From Stentor coeruleus (Eukaryota; Ciliophora; Heterotrichea; Heterotrichida; Stentoridae), in assembly GCA_001970955.1 (NCBI GenBank), contig MPUH01000044.1, forward strand, positions 62,001-126,000: DNA of 64,000 nt, in the 5' to 3' direction. The notes beneath the pieces are model-generated. The model made no database searches. It was not told the DNA's origin and worked only from the letters and a program-made list of their open reading frames with translations. Position numbers and translations under genes: made by a program. Below, piece by piece: positions 41,641 to 53,600 of the stretch. Numbering within the stretch: the stretch's first letter is position 1; every line of letters starts with the position of its first letter.

Positions 41641-44310
41641 TTAATTAATTAACTTAACATATTCTTTATGAATCTCTAATAACTCATCCATCGCCAAAGT
41701 AAACTGTTCATACTCCCTTTTATTCTTAAGCTCTATATTCACTTTCTCTAATACCCTAGCACAATCCTCAGAAAACTCTTGTAAAGTATTAAAATTCTCT
41801 TTACTTTCTTGTATCTCAATTATCTTACTTGATATAACACACTGCAACTCTTTTTCATTAATTTTCATTTTAATTACCTGTCTTTCCAAACTCCCAATTT
41901 TCTCATTTAAATCATCACAATTTTTATCTTTTGATTTAATTTCTAATGCAAATTCTTCCATATATTTACCAACAACATTTTTAAAAGTACCAAGTTTTAC
42001 TATAGATTCTTGAACTTTTATGATTTTTTCATCAAGAAAATCAGCTGTTATTGCGTTGATGTTTTTAAAATGTTTTTCAAATACCTGGCCAAGTTCAATA
42101 AGTTGTATACGTAAGGTTCGATCTTTTTTTTTAAGATATTCAATAATATTATTACGATTTGTATTAAGATAAGATTCAATGCTTTTAAGAATAGATTCTG
42201 AATTTTGATCTGAGATTTTTATTTCTTCTGATAAGATTTTACATAATATTTCAGGGTTGGGTTCATGATAAATTCTTGTTATGAGCTTATAAGTGGAAAT
42301 TATACTTAAAACATGGTCTTTAAGTTTGTTTAGGTTTTCACTTGCATGGTTTGGCACTGCAGCCATGATTTCATTTACAAACCTGTTCTGTATTTCGTAT
42401 TTATTACTGAGTATTAGCAAAGAGTCTTTTAAATCCTTGTTCATTTTTTTTATCTCACCTGTTTCGATATTCATATTCCTCACTTCTAATTGAAAAGCTT
42501 CTTTCAATGCTTCAATCTGACTTCTAAAGCTTTCGTTAGAGTCGATAAGCTCTTCAATTTCTATCTGGCTATTCTTTGTCACTGACCTCTGGAATGCAAA
42601 CATCATACTAGGGAATCCAAGGATTTGCTTTTGTATCTCCCTTTTAATATTCCCAAACTCTTCATTATATTGATTCCTTATACTAAAAATCCCTGACTTC
42701 ATCTGGCTTATAATCAGCATTATTTTTTTAAATAGTAAAGTATTTTTAGGTGTCTGTTTAGAACAGTCTGAGATTTTTAATAAAGAAAAAGGTTCACTTT
42801 TTGTGATATTATGAAAGCTTTTTACTGTTGAATAACTTGGTGCTTTAGGTATTTTAGATATAAAACTTTTATGGATTTCTGAGGTTTTAGGTATTTCATC
42901 ATAATTCGAAGTTTCTGAATCGCTATCAAGGCTTAGAATACTATTATCACCTGTAAATAAGTCATGACATTCAGGGTTCCAAATTTTTTCAGTGTCTTCT
43001 TTGCTTTCTATGATTTTTCTAAAATTTATAGGATCCCTTCTTAAACACAATAAAGGTTTTTCTAAAGGATTTCTTAGTTTAATCACACTTGGGGGCTTGG
43101 AACGATCAAAAGATGGAGAAATTCCATCTGAGCTGAAATTCTTTTCAAAACTCGAAGAGTTTTGCAACAACTTTATTCGTTTTTCCCTTGAGATAATCGA
43201 TTTTTTCAATATCTGTAAAGCTTCTTCTGCATACTGACTAATAAAAACCGCTTTTTGCTCACAGTTTTCCTTTAATTTACCATCTGCAATTCCTTCATAA
43301 AATATTTTTCCCAAATTTTTCCTCTCATTTTCTATTTTGCTTATAAAAAACTTTAGGTTTTTTATAGATTCTTTATCTGACTCCAACTCCATATCTATAA
43401 CTTTTATAAGCATTTCAGGTTTTTTACTGATTTCATCAACAAACGACTGGCGACTTTTACATATTGACGATTCTTTCGATAATGAAATTTCTTTAGTTTC
43501 TATTCTATGTATACTTTCTTGATCATTTGATATATCGCTAAATCTTCCAAAATGTGGCTCATCAGAAAAATCTTCTAGTATTGAAAAAAATAATTCTATA
43601 TATTCATTCACATCTTTAAATCTGGATTCAAGTTCAGCTTTTTCATTTGAAAACTCTATGGCAAAATCTTGTGGGAGTTTCTGTTGGATTAAAACTAAGA
43701 AATTTAGGGATTTTTCTATATTTGGCAATAGGATCAAAGACAGTTGTTGGAAGTTTTCTTTTAATGCTTTGATGAACTCTAAGTTCTTTTGCTTGATTAG
43801 AAGTATGCTTTTTGATAGTTCCATAGTATGATTTGGTAATCTCCTCGGTGAAGTAACATTGTTTTTAGTCAAATTTTCCACTTCTTTAATTTTTTCATAT
43901 AATGACTTAAGTTCCTGCTCAAGTTCTTCCTGTTTTTCTCTATACAAATTTCCTGTTAAATCATATATTTTTGTCTGAAGCTTGTAGATTTCAAGCATTT
44001 TCGTCATGGTCAAAGTCTCAAAATCTAAATTCATAGTTTTAAGACTTGATTCAAAGGATTTTTTCTTAGATTCCAACAGCCTTTTCCCTTCAAGGCGGAT
44101 TTTCTCAGAAAACTCAGGTTTTTTTAAAAATTCTCCTATTGCATTGAAAAAAATATTCGCTTCTTGAGTTATGCTTTGTGGAAGATTTCTTTCAGGAAGT
44201 ACGGATTTGAGATGTTTTTCTAGTATTTCTACCTCTTTCCGAATGCCTTCATGCTTTTTATGCAGTTCAGAAAGGAGTTCTGTTCTTTTATTTGATGATT
44301 TTTTTTCCAT
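41641..44310 (-). CDS. Long coiled-coil protein, 889 aa
   Basis: Almost wholly helical and Lys/Glu-rich. Strong heptad stretches run from about residue 1 to 260, 310 to 400 and 540 to 885; a Ser/Pro-rich break lies near 400-520. No known domain is visible. It is likely a cortical, basal-body or fibre component, by inference from coiled-coil content. It begins 95 nt downstream of the preceding minus gene's stop, so the two are tightly spaced. Start ATG at 44310 (MEKKSSNKRTELL); stop TAA. Confidence 0.75.
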   Translation of the reverse strand: MEKKSSNKRTELLSELHKKHEGIRKEVEILEKHLKSVLPERNLPQSITQEANIFFNAIGEFLKKPEFSEKIRLEGKRLLESKKKSFESSLKTMNLDFETLTMTKMLEIYKLQTKIYDLTGNLYREKQEELEQELKSLYEKIKEVENLTKNNVTSPRRLPNHTMELSKSILLIKQKNLEFIKALKENFQQLSLILLPNIEKSLNFLVLIQQKLPQDFAIEFSNEKAELESRFKDVNEYIELFFSILEDFSDEPHFGRFSDISNDQESIHRIETKEISLSKESSICKSRQSFVDEISKKPEMLIKVIDMELESDKESIKNLKFFISKIENERKNLGKIFYEGIADGKLKENCEQKAVFISQYAEEALQILKKSIISREKRIKLLQNSSSFEKNFSSDGISPSFDRSKPPSVIKLRNPLEKPLLCLRRDPINFRKIIESKEDTEKIWNPECHDLFTGDNSILSLDSDSETSNYDEIPKTSEIHKSFISKIPKAPSYSTVKSFHNITKSEPFSLLKISDCSKQTPKNTLLFKKIMLIISQMKSGIFSIRNQYNEEFGNIKREIQKQILGFPSMMFAFQRSVTKNSQIEIEELIDSNESFRSQIEALKEAFQLEVRNMNIETGEIKKMNKDLKDSLLILSNKYEIQNRFVNEIMAAVPNHASENLNKLKDHVLSIISTYKLITRIYHEPNPEILCKILSEEIKISDQNSESILKSIESYLNTNRNNIIEYLKKKDRTLRIQLIELGQVFEKHFKNINAITADFLDEKIIKVQESIVKLGTFKNVVGKYMEEFALEIKSKDKNCDDLNEKIGSLERQVIKMKINEKELQCVISSKIIEIQESKENFNTLQEFSEDCARVLEKVNIELKNKREYEQFTLAMDELLEIHKEYVKLIN

Positions 44311-44404
44311 TTATTCAGGTTATTATTTTGGCAAACAGTTTTGATGAGGTGGGATGTAATGAAAAAGATGAAAAAACTTCCTTTACCAACTAATATCCTA
44401 TTTT

Positions 44405-45037
44405 CTAAAGATTATTTATCAATTCTTTTACCTGCTCAGAAAGATTTGATTCAGGCACCTCATGTCCAGCTTTCAGTTCAATAAGTTGATTAATCACAAG
44501 TACATGTTTTCTATTCAAATTATCAACAATCTCCTCTTTAGCCTTTTTAATCAAACTAGATCTATCATAAACTTCCATCTGAACATCTTCAATAATCCCT
44601 GTCATTTTATTAAATTTCTCTTCAATATCAGCTAAAATTCTCATTGCTTGTCCATTAGCAATTTTAACTAATTCTTGTATGCTTTCATGTTTAGATATAT
44701 TATAAATTCCATGTGATGAAAATTTATTGATAAGCTGCATACCTTTTTTTAATGATTTGACCAAAAGATGATCTACAAGTTTTATTTGATATAAATTGTT
44801 AACACTTGTATAGTCTAAAAGACCTAGACCAAGACTTTTGAGAGGCTTTTCTAATGCGTTACTAAAGTTCGTCTCTTCGTAGTTTATTTTGAATTTTTCG
44901 GCTTGCTGATTGTTTAATGTGATACTTATTGTGCATTGCTTTTTGGTAAAGCGGAAGTCGATATCAGTTATTGAGGATCTTGTTGTTTCGGATGAGTCTT
45001 TACCATGAACACCAATTCCTTTAGCTATTCCTTCCAT
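44405..45037 (-). CDS. Hypothetical protein, 210 aa
   Basis: Family not recognised. I start at the ATG at 45037 (MEGIAKGIGVHGKDSS); a longer frame to 45124 begins with TTG and is not supported. The first third could be a small beta-rich domain (SITDIDFRFTKKQCTISI); the rest is helical with a probable coiled coil near residues 130-205. Stop TAG. It lies 94 nt upstream of the coiled-coil gene at 41641-44310 on the same strand, which may indicate shared expression, though nothing proves it. Confidence 0.62.
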   Translation of the reverse strand: MEGIAKGIGVHGKDSSETTRSSITDIDFRFTKKQCTISITLNNQQAEKFKINYEETNFSNALEKPLKSLGLGLLDYTSVNNLYQIKLVDHLLVKSLKKGMQLINKFSSHGIYNISKHESIQELVKIANGQAMRILADIEEKFNKMTGIIEDVQMEVYDRSSLIKKAKEEIVDNLNRKHVLVINQLIELKAGHEVPESNLSEQVKELINNL

Positions 45038-45706
45038 ATTTATATGTGTTTTAAGTTTAAACTGGAATAAGTTTTTATAATAATATAAAGTAATGATTAC
45101 ATTGTTATTCTTTTTTATAAACAATTTTGTATGAACTGTGATTAAAATTTTAATTGTATAGATATAAGAAGTTCATAATGAAAATATTTACTATCCAGGT
45201 ATTGGTTTTTTACTGTAGGCATATTATATTTTATTAGAAAACTAGGATAATAAAATGAATCAGAAGGAAAAATTAAATGAATCGCGCTAAAAGACAAACT
45301 GATTAGGATTCAACTCAATAAAAAGAAAATTCTATTTGGTAAAGTTTATATATATTTTTTATTAAAATGATAATAAAACAATAAGCTTATATGATGAAAG
45401 CAAGTAGAAATACTGCTGATTTTATATGGGATTGAAGGATCTGATATTTAATTCTGATTAATATTGGTTTTTTTTAATTATAAGGATACTAATGCTTCGT
45501 AAACTGCTAAAATATTTCGATTACACAAAACTTAATATTGAATTTTTGGTACATGATTTAGTATATTATATAAAATGTATAAACACATAAACGATTTAAA
45601 TAAGCATTTTATTTCAAATATTTTATAATAAAAATTATCAGTAGCATTTTAATCTTAATTTCCAAAAAACTATACTCACCCAAACAATAATCTCCTTTAT
45701 ATAAAT
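45038..45706. other. Intergenic, divergent promoters
   Basis: A/T-rich; mixed to about 45560, then C-richer and G-poor next to the ATG at 45707. I see no RNA gene or repeat. Confidence 0.45.
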
Positions 45707-46591
45707 ATGGAAGGTCTTGCAATATATTCAGGTAATTCCCTTTTGTTCATAACTTTGAATTGGATTTTGATCATTTGTTACATTTTGTTATTCATAGGTT
45801 CTATTCTTCGACCTGTTTTTTCTTTAGTCCCAACATATAAAAGACAGATAAAAATAATTGTTTTTTGTATAGCAGCAAATTCTACATGTAATAAATATTC
45901 AGTTCGTATATTCCTTTTTTTATCAGTATCATGGAAAATTTCATCTGGTTCACGCTTATTTATCTGTTATCTCGGCGACTATTTCTTTTTATTTATAACC
46001 TTTGTTATTACAGATATTTCCATCAGTTTCTATTGTTATTACAAACTTACATGGTCAGAAAAAAAGAAAAAAACCTTAAAATATACATCAAGATCTTTAT
46101 ATTTTTTAGCATCTTTGATATTTATTTTCATAGCTGTATGCAATTTGCACAGTATCGCAAATGATTTTGCTCACCATAGATCAAGTGTTTACCCATTTTT
46201 TATTTGGTCATGTGCAATAGTTTCGCTTTTTTTATCAACATTGTTACTATTAGATGTTGCAAGATCAGTTTTTTCTATGCAAGTTGTTAGAAAAATCAAA
46301 AAAAATGCTATGTTTGTTAGTGGGTTTTTTATTGTTTCTATTGGGATTTACTTTATGTCTTTGATAGTTTTTGAAAAAATTAACACTAAGTATGGAAGGT
46401 GAGGGTTATTTAGAGATGCTTTGTATTTTATATACTATCTTGTTAGTGAAGTTTTTCTTTTTGCCTTAGTGTTGGTTTATATTTATAAACTTAAGAATGA
46501 TTTTGAAACAAGTTTCGAAGATGCGGCGAGTGAGTTGTTGAGGAGTGATACTGAGATAAAACTTGTAGGCTTTGATTTAAATTATAAGTGA
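45707..46591 (+). CDS. THH1/TOM1/GPR137-like 7TM protein (copy D), one 15-nt intron
   Basis: Spliced length is 289 aa. The first exon reads to an apparent TGA at 46400; removing the 15-nt intron at 46399-46413 (phase 2) extends it by about 58 codons to TGA at 46591. The added tail holds ALYFIYYLVSEVFLFALVLV, which matches the YYxLVExxP pattern of the last THH1/TOM1 TM segment better than any other copy. RPVFSLVPTYK follows TM1, as in copies A-C. The gene lies 19 kb from the minus-strand cluster and in the opposite direction. Start ATG after a C-rich flank. Confidence 0.75.
46399..46413 (+). other. 15-nt intron (THH1-like copy D)
   Basis: GTGAGGGTTATTTAG, phase 2 (AG|A), with A at position 10. 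Homologous in position and phase to the introns of copies A and B. Confidence 0.9.
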
Positions 46592-47624
46592 GTTTTGTTC
46601 GGATAAGAGATGATTTTTAGATTGAGTTTTGTGTGTGTGTAAAATTTAGGATTGGGTTTAGGTTTTAGGGTAAAGTTATTATGGTAATTGTATAAATTAT
46701 ATAATGTATATATAGATTGTCTAGTTAAATTGAATGGATTATTTTGATTATTTATAGAAAGAAGAAGCTTGTTTATTATAAAGAACACTGTTTATATCTA
46801 GTTTTAAATTTCATGCAGGTATTTATGTTTAAATTGTATGAAAGGATTGAAGGATAATTAAAAGAAGTATAAAATTTGGTTTATTTGTGATATAGATCTT
46901 GAATTTACTAAAATTAGAATATTTGTTTAATTATTTTTGGTCTAAGTGTTGGATGAAGATATTATCATACAAATTTTTTGATACCTTTTTAACTAAAAGT
47001 CCATAACTTAAGCATAAAATTTACGAAAATCTAATTTTATTCATCTTACAAAAAAATCAAATATTAGACTATTTTCAATTGTATGAGCTTCAAAATTATA
47101 TAAAATTCTTTCAAAATTATCATTCTAAGCGAAAAAAAGCTATAAAATTTCCCAAAATTCAATGCCTTAAAATGGCTCATAACTATAAACACAAAGTAAT
47201 ACAATTTAAAAATCCCTACAATTATTAAGAGTTCTTGTCAAAAAACTTACAAAAAGTTCACTTACCCAGCCAAAAGAAGTCTTGCAAATAGCCAAGCCCA
47301 AAAAAAAACAACATACAAAAATCCGCCTTAGAAGCCAAAATCTAAATCCTATATTGGTATCAAAAGCACTTTAAAAACATTTAAAAAACCCCTTCCCTAC
47401 AATTAAATCCTTCCTGCAACCCTAATCCTACTCATCAACACAAAACCAATCTCAACAATAAAAATCACAAATTTCTAAACTTTATACATTACATCATACC
47501 CCTTTAATATTTTTCATATACCCATAGTTCGAATACCTTCATCTTACCCTCAAAAACTCTAATTTTATCATTTTCTTATCTAAAATTTCTAATATAAATT
47601 CGTTCTGATACCTTGTAATAAAAA
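46592..47624. other. Intergenic, about 1 kb
   Basis: G/T-rich to about 46960 (3' flank of copy D), then C/A-rich. Hand count for 47401-47520: 32 C and 1 G. This is the longest and purest 5' flank in the window and belongs to the giant surface-protein gene. No repeat or RNA gene is seen. Confidence 0.55.
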
Positions 47625-50600
47625 ATGGTACCATTGGTTTTGCTTATATCGCTAGCAATGCTTACCGAAGCAACTGTACTATCAGTAACTTTAGCTTCTA
47701 CTTCGATCTCCACTTATGACTGCTTCAATGTAGATGTAGAGTTTGATGACTCCCCTTTATCTTGTTCGCTAAGTTATTCAGGCACTGGAGGGTCACTTAA
47801 AGGTACACTCACAGCTGCTAGTCCAACTTCAATTTATACTTTTACAGATTTATACCTAACTAATGCTGAAACTGTAACTGTAACAATTACAGCAAATTGT
47901 GGTGGTTCTACTTTAGTAAGCTCATCTCTGACAATTATTAGTGCTGTACTTGGCTTTACCATTTCCGGGCTCTCATCTGTAATTTTTACATAGACTGATA
48001 CAAGTACAACACAATTTTCAGTTACTTTAAGTGTTTATAAAAATGATGGAACTACTCTGTCTACTTGCTCTGCTGGACTTCTTCCTCTTTATATATCGTT
48101 AGATCAAGGTGGGAAGTTAAAGTATGCGTCAAGTTCAACCTCAACAGCAGCGAAAACTTTTAGTAATGCTCAAATCCTTTCAGCGGGAACTTTTTACATA
48201 GTAGGCTATCTTGAAACTATGTATGCTTTATCATCATCTTCATATACAATAACTAACCAAGTATCAGAAATCATAGTAACTCCTTCAGCAGCAAGTGTAA
48301 ACAAAAATGTTGCTTTTAGCGTGGGTGTTGTTGTATATAATGAAGATGGAGCTCCTTGTAATGGATGTACTGTTACTATAACAGAAGCATCAGGAACAGC
48401 AATAACAGGTTCTTCAAGTCAAACAACAAGTTCATTAGGTGCAGCTACATTTTCATCTTTGACCTTTTCGATATCAGGAGTCAAGTCTTTAAAAGTTGCT
48501 TGTGGAAGTGTATATGGCTACAGTTCAATAACTGTAAGCCAAACCCCATCAAGTGTTGTCACAACAACTTCAGGAGATCTTATTGTAAATCATTACTTCA
48601 CAGTTACAACTAAATGCTATGATTCTGAAGGGAATTTAATTCTATCAAGTAAATCAGGGACTCTTTCAGGGACAATAGGAGGAACAACTACTGGAACATC
48701 ATCAACTGGTGTTATATCATATGAAATCTACTCAACAGCCTCAGGAACTTTAGCTCTTTCTATAATCCACTGTGGTTTGACTGCTAATGAAAATCTTACA
48801 ATAGGTAAAAACATCGCAATAATCACCCCATCCAAAGACTGGGCACAAGAACCAGATAGTTTCACATATACAGTTTATTTAAAATACTCTATAGTTTCAA
48901 ATGAAGTAATCACAATCACCCCTGACGCAAGCCAATTTACAGTTAGTCTTACAACATTAACTTTTACTACAGCCAATTATGCAACAAAGCAAACTGTTAC
49001 AGTCACAGCTATTGAAACAAGTTCAACTGGTGAATGGGCTACAAAGACAATAAGCCATACTTCTACTAACTGCGATTTCACTTCATCAAGTGGAAGTATT
49101 GTAAGTGGAGTTTTTACACCTACTATGTATGATACTACTGATGTTTATGTCATTATAAGCTCACTTCCTGTAATGAAAGAAGGTGGCACAAGTACTTATA
49201 CTATAAAACTATTAACTTCCCCCTCAAATTCTGTATCAATTGTAATAACAGGTCATAGTAGTTTATCTTTCAGTCCATCATCAACTTCACTTGATTCATC
49301 AACTTATAGTACAGGAGTTACTATAACTGTTACTTCATCATATTCAGATTCTAATCAAATTGGCACTAATTCTTATACTATAACCCATACTGTGACTTCT
49401 AGTGATACAAATTATAATAATGCTCCTACTTTTCCTACTCAAGTCAATGCTTATGTTTTAAAACTTGTTAATCCTGCTGTGGTAATTACCCCTAGTGTTG
49501 TATTTCAAGAAAGTTTAGGTGGATATTATTATGTTACACTTACTTCTGAACCTACTCAAGATGTGACTATTTCTATTACTGTATCTGGAGGGACAATTTC
49601 TGTATCATCTGGTGCTTTAACATTTACTAAGAATAATTATTCAACCCCACAAAAGGTCACTTTAGCTACTGTTCAAGGTACTACAGCAAGAACTTTTAAA
49701 TATTCAGTTAGTGTTACCCATTCAGTAACTTCTGGAGATACTAATTATAATGGAGTTACACCTATGCCTTCTGGGACAATTACAGTCACTGCAGTTCATC
49801 CATGTAAAGCAGGAATGTATGCTTGGCCTCCAGGCTCAGGAACCTGCGAATTATGCCCTGATGGATACAAGTGCCCAACTCTTTACAGCGACAAAGTTGC
49901 ATGTGCGACTAATGAATACTCTCCTTTAGGTGTTTGGAATTGTCTTCCTTGTCCATCAGGACACAGTTGTTCAGGCTCATCTTTACCAGTTCCATGTTCA
50001 GATGGTACAACTTCAGTAGCAGGAGTAGGTGTTTGTTCAACATGTACCTCAGTCTCATGTGATAAAAATGGTCTTTTAATGAGCTCAGCACCTGCAGGTT
50101 ATTATTTAAGATCTAATGGTCATAGTATCTATCAATGCCCAGCTGGTTACTCTTGTGCTGGAGGTTCAAATTCACCTGTCGCTTGCAATTCTGGTTATTA
50201 TGCACCAACAGGTTCATCATCATGCACTCAATGCCCAGCAAATTATTATTGTCCAGATAAATCAACACCTTTACCTATCCCTTGTGATCCTTTTTCATAT
50301 TCAACAACCGGGTCTTCAAAATGCACATATTGTCCTGTAGGTTCTTCATGTACATCTTCAGGAGCAACAGCTTGTACTTCTGGAAAAGTATCTTTAGAAG
50401 GTTGGATGGAATGTGTTACATGTGATTTGCTATGCCATGGTGATGGTGTAAGTACTTTATGTTCTGCTGGAAAATATATTGACTCTACTGGTGCTTGTGC
50501 ATCATGTACAGCTGGTTATGAATGTGATGGAACTCTTAAAAGACCTTGTCCTCCTGGATGGTATTCAGCTGCAGGGGCATATTCATGTAGTCAATGTGCA

Positions 50601-53600
50601 CTTGGAACTTATTCTAATACTGTAATATCAACTTCTTGTACTGCTGCAAGTGCTGGTTATATATCAAATTTACCTTATATTGGTCAACAGCCATGTCATC
50701 GTGGGACAATGCCTGATGCAGATTCATTTGCATGTACAGGATGCACACTTGGAAAAGATTGCAAAATACCAAGTGCTCCAGTTGATTGTGCTAAAGGATA
50801 TTTCTGTAACTCTCTTGGGCTTTTTCAATCTGGTGCAACATCTCAAGCATGCCCTAGTGGTTATTACCTTGACACAACTGGAAATGATCGCTTTTCTGAT
50901 TGTATAACATGTCCTGCTGGAGATTACTGTTTAAAAGCTTCAACCACTACAACTAGCTGTCCTAGAGGACATTTTTGCCCTGTCTCTACTTATATGCCAG
51001 ATATCTATCCATGCCCTGTTGGAACTTATAATCCTTCTACATCTAAGGTTGATATAACTGGTTGTAGTAATTGTCCTGTTGGTAAATATTGCCGACGTGG
51101 TGCTTCTATAACTTATAGTTGTTCTGAAGGGTATTATTGTCCACTTAATACATATTATCCATTTTGGTGTAGTCCTGGGAAAACCTCTCTTGGAGGTTCT
51201 GATGCTGATACTGACTGTACTGATTGTGCTATTGGGAAATATTGTCCTGCAGGATCTTATTCATGGCCATGTCCACCTGGAACTTATAATTCGCAAACTG
51301 GTAAAGGGTATGTGTGGGATGCTTGTGTAACATGTAGTAGTGGAAAAAGTTGTGATGAATATGGACTTAGTGCAGAACCTGGTAATAATTGTAGTCCTGG
51401 ACATTATTGCCCAACAGGAACTGAATATCCAGAACAATTCCCTTGTCCATCAGGTACATATACATCAACAACAGCTATAAATCTTGCATCCACTACAGAT
51501 TGTACTGCTTGTATAGCAGGTTATTATTGTATAAAAGGAAGCACATTAGAAGATACTGTAAAATGTCCAAGAGGTCATTATTGTCCAGCTTCCACATCTT
51601 TTTCTCATGATAACCCATGCCCAGCAGGTAAATATTTATGGACTTTAGGTAATACTGTCCTTTCAAATTGCTTAGATTGTGATTCAGGTAGATATTGTGT
51701 AAGAGGTGCTAGTTTTATATCAGGATATTGTTCACCAGGATATTATTGTCCATTAGGTACTATAAGGCCAGATATAACTGCAAATGCATGTCCTGCAGGT
51801 AAATTTATGCCTTATTATAATGCAACATCTAGTGGCGATTGTATAGATTGTCCTCCTGGATATTACTGTCTTACAGGGTCTTCCAAACCTTTACCATGTC
51901 CTCCAGGAAGTTATTCAAGTTCATCAGGGACTTCATCAGATACTTGTACCCAGTGTAAAGCTGGAAATTATTGTTTAGCTGCTAGTAAAGCTGAGACTAC
52001 CTGTCCTGATGGATATTATTCAGATGTTGGATATTCAGAATGCTATTTATGTCCTGAAGGTAATTATTGTAGTAATGGGGGTAAAACTTCATGCTCTTCA
52101 GGCACATATTGTCCTTTAGGTTCTTCCGCGGCAATTACATGTCCGGCTGGTTACTATTGTTTAGCTGCAGCTTCAGAACCAACACCTTGTCCTGCAGGAT
52201 ATATAAATCCTTTAACAGGTTCTACTTCTAATGTTTGTACACAGACAACTGCAGGGTATTATACTTTAATAGGCTCAAAAGAAATTACTGGCAAATGTGA
52301 GCCTGGTTATTATTGCCCAGCAGGTTCGCCTGGACCTTTCAATACTCCTTGTCCGAAGGGTAAATATCGTTTAGAGCCTGGAGCTGCTGCTGAAAATGAC
52401 TGTCATAATTGTCCTGAAGGATATTATTGTAAATTAGCAACTGCTTTTCCAATCATCTGCCCAGTTGGCTATTATTGTGAAGCTAATACTGATACACCTC
52501 CTTTTTGTCCTGAAGGCACAGTTGGGTTATCAGAGGGACTCACAGCTGATACTGAATGTACTGATTGTTCTGCTGGGTCTTTTTGTTCACAACCAGGACT
52601 TTTAGTTGCTGATGGATATTGTGCTCCTGGGTATATTTGTGAAGCAGGCTCATCTACAAGCTCAGGTACTAGTACTTGCCCAGCTGGTGGTTATTGTCAG
52701 CCTGGGTTTCCTGGACAAAGAAGTTGCCCTCCTGGGACCTACAACCCTAATACTGGAGCTAAAGATGTCACTCTTTGTGGAAAATGTAATGCAGGTCACT
52801 ATTGCTATGGTGATGAAATAGTTATCGACTCAACTAATGAATGCGATGAAGGATATTATTGTCCAGTATCTTCATACTGGAGACAGATGGAAATAACACC
52901 TCCAGGATATTATTCAACAGTAGGATCTGAGTCTCCAACTAAATGTAGTATTACAACTTTTAATAGAGATTATCATCAAAGTTCATGTGAAAGTTGTACT
53001 GAAGGTTTCTATTGTGATAGCACAGGGATGACTGAACCGATTATCTGCCCAGTTGGACAATATTGTGAAGCTTCTGTATCTATATACACAGCATGCCCTA
53101 TAGGAACTTTTAATCCTCGTAAAGGACTTATAAATCTAGGAGGTTGTTTAGATTGTACTGCAGGATATTATTGTTTAAGAACAGGTCTTTCAAGTCCAAC
53201 AGGACAATGCGATCCAGGATATTATTGTATTTCAGGTGCTTCTACTAATAAGCCTACAAATGATGTGAACTTTGGTCAATGTCCTGAAGGGTATTATTGT
53301 CCTCAAGGAAGTCCTTTAGCTATTGCATGTCCTTCAGGTACTTATTTAGATGAGATTTTAGGAACTTCAGCTTCATCTTGTAAGCCTTGTACAGGAGGTA
53401 AATATTGTACTGATGCTGGTTTAATTAGTGTTCAAGGAAATTGCTATGTTGGTTATTATTGTATGGAAGGAGCTACTTATGGAACTGCAGTACCAAGACC
53501 TACAACTGTTGGTAGTGAAAATAACTATTGTGATTTAGGACAGTTTTGTGTAGAAGGGTCAGAAGAACCTTCTGAATGTGCAGAAGGGTACTATCAAGAT

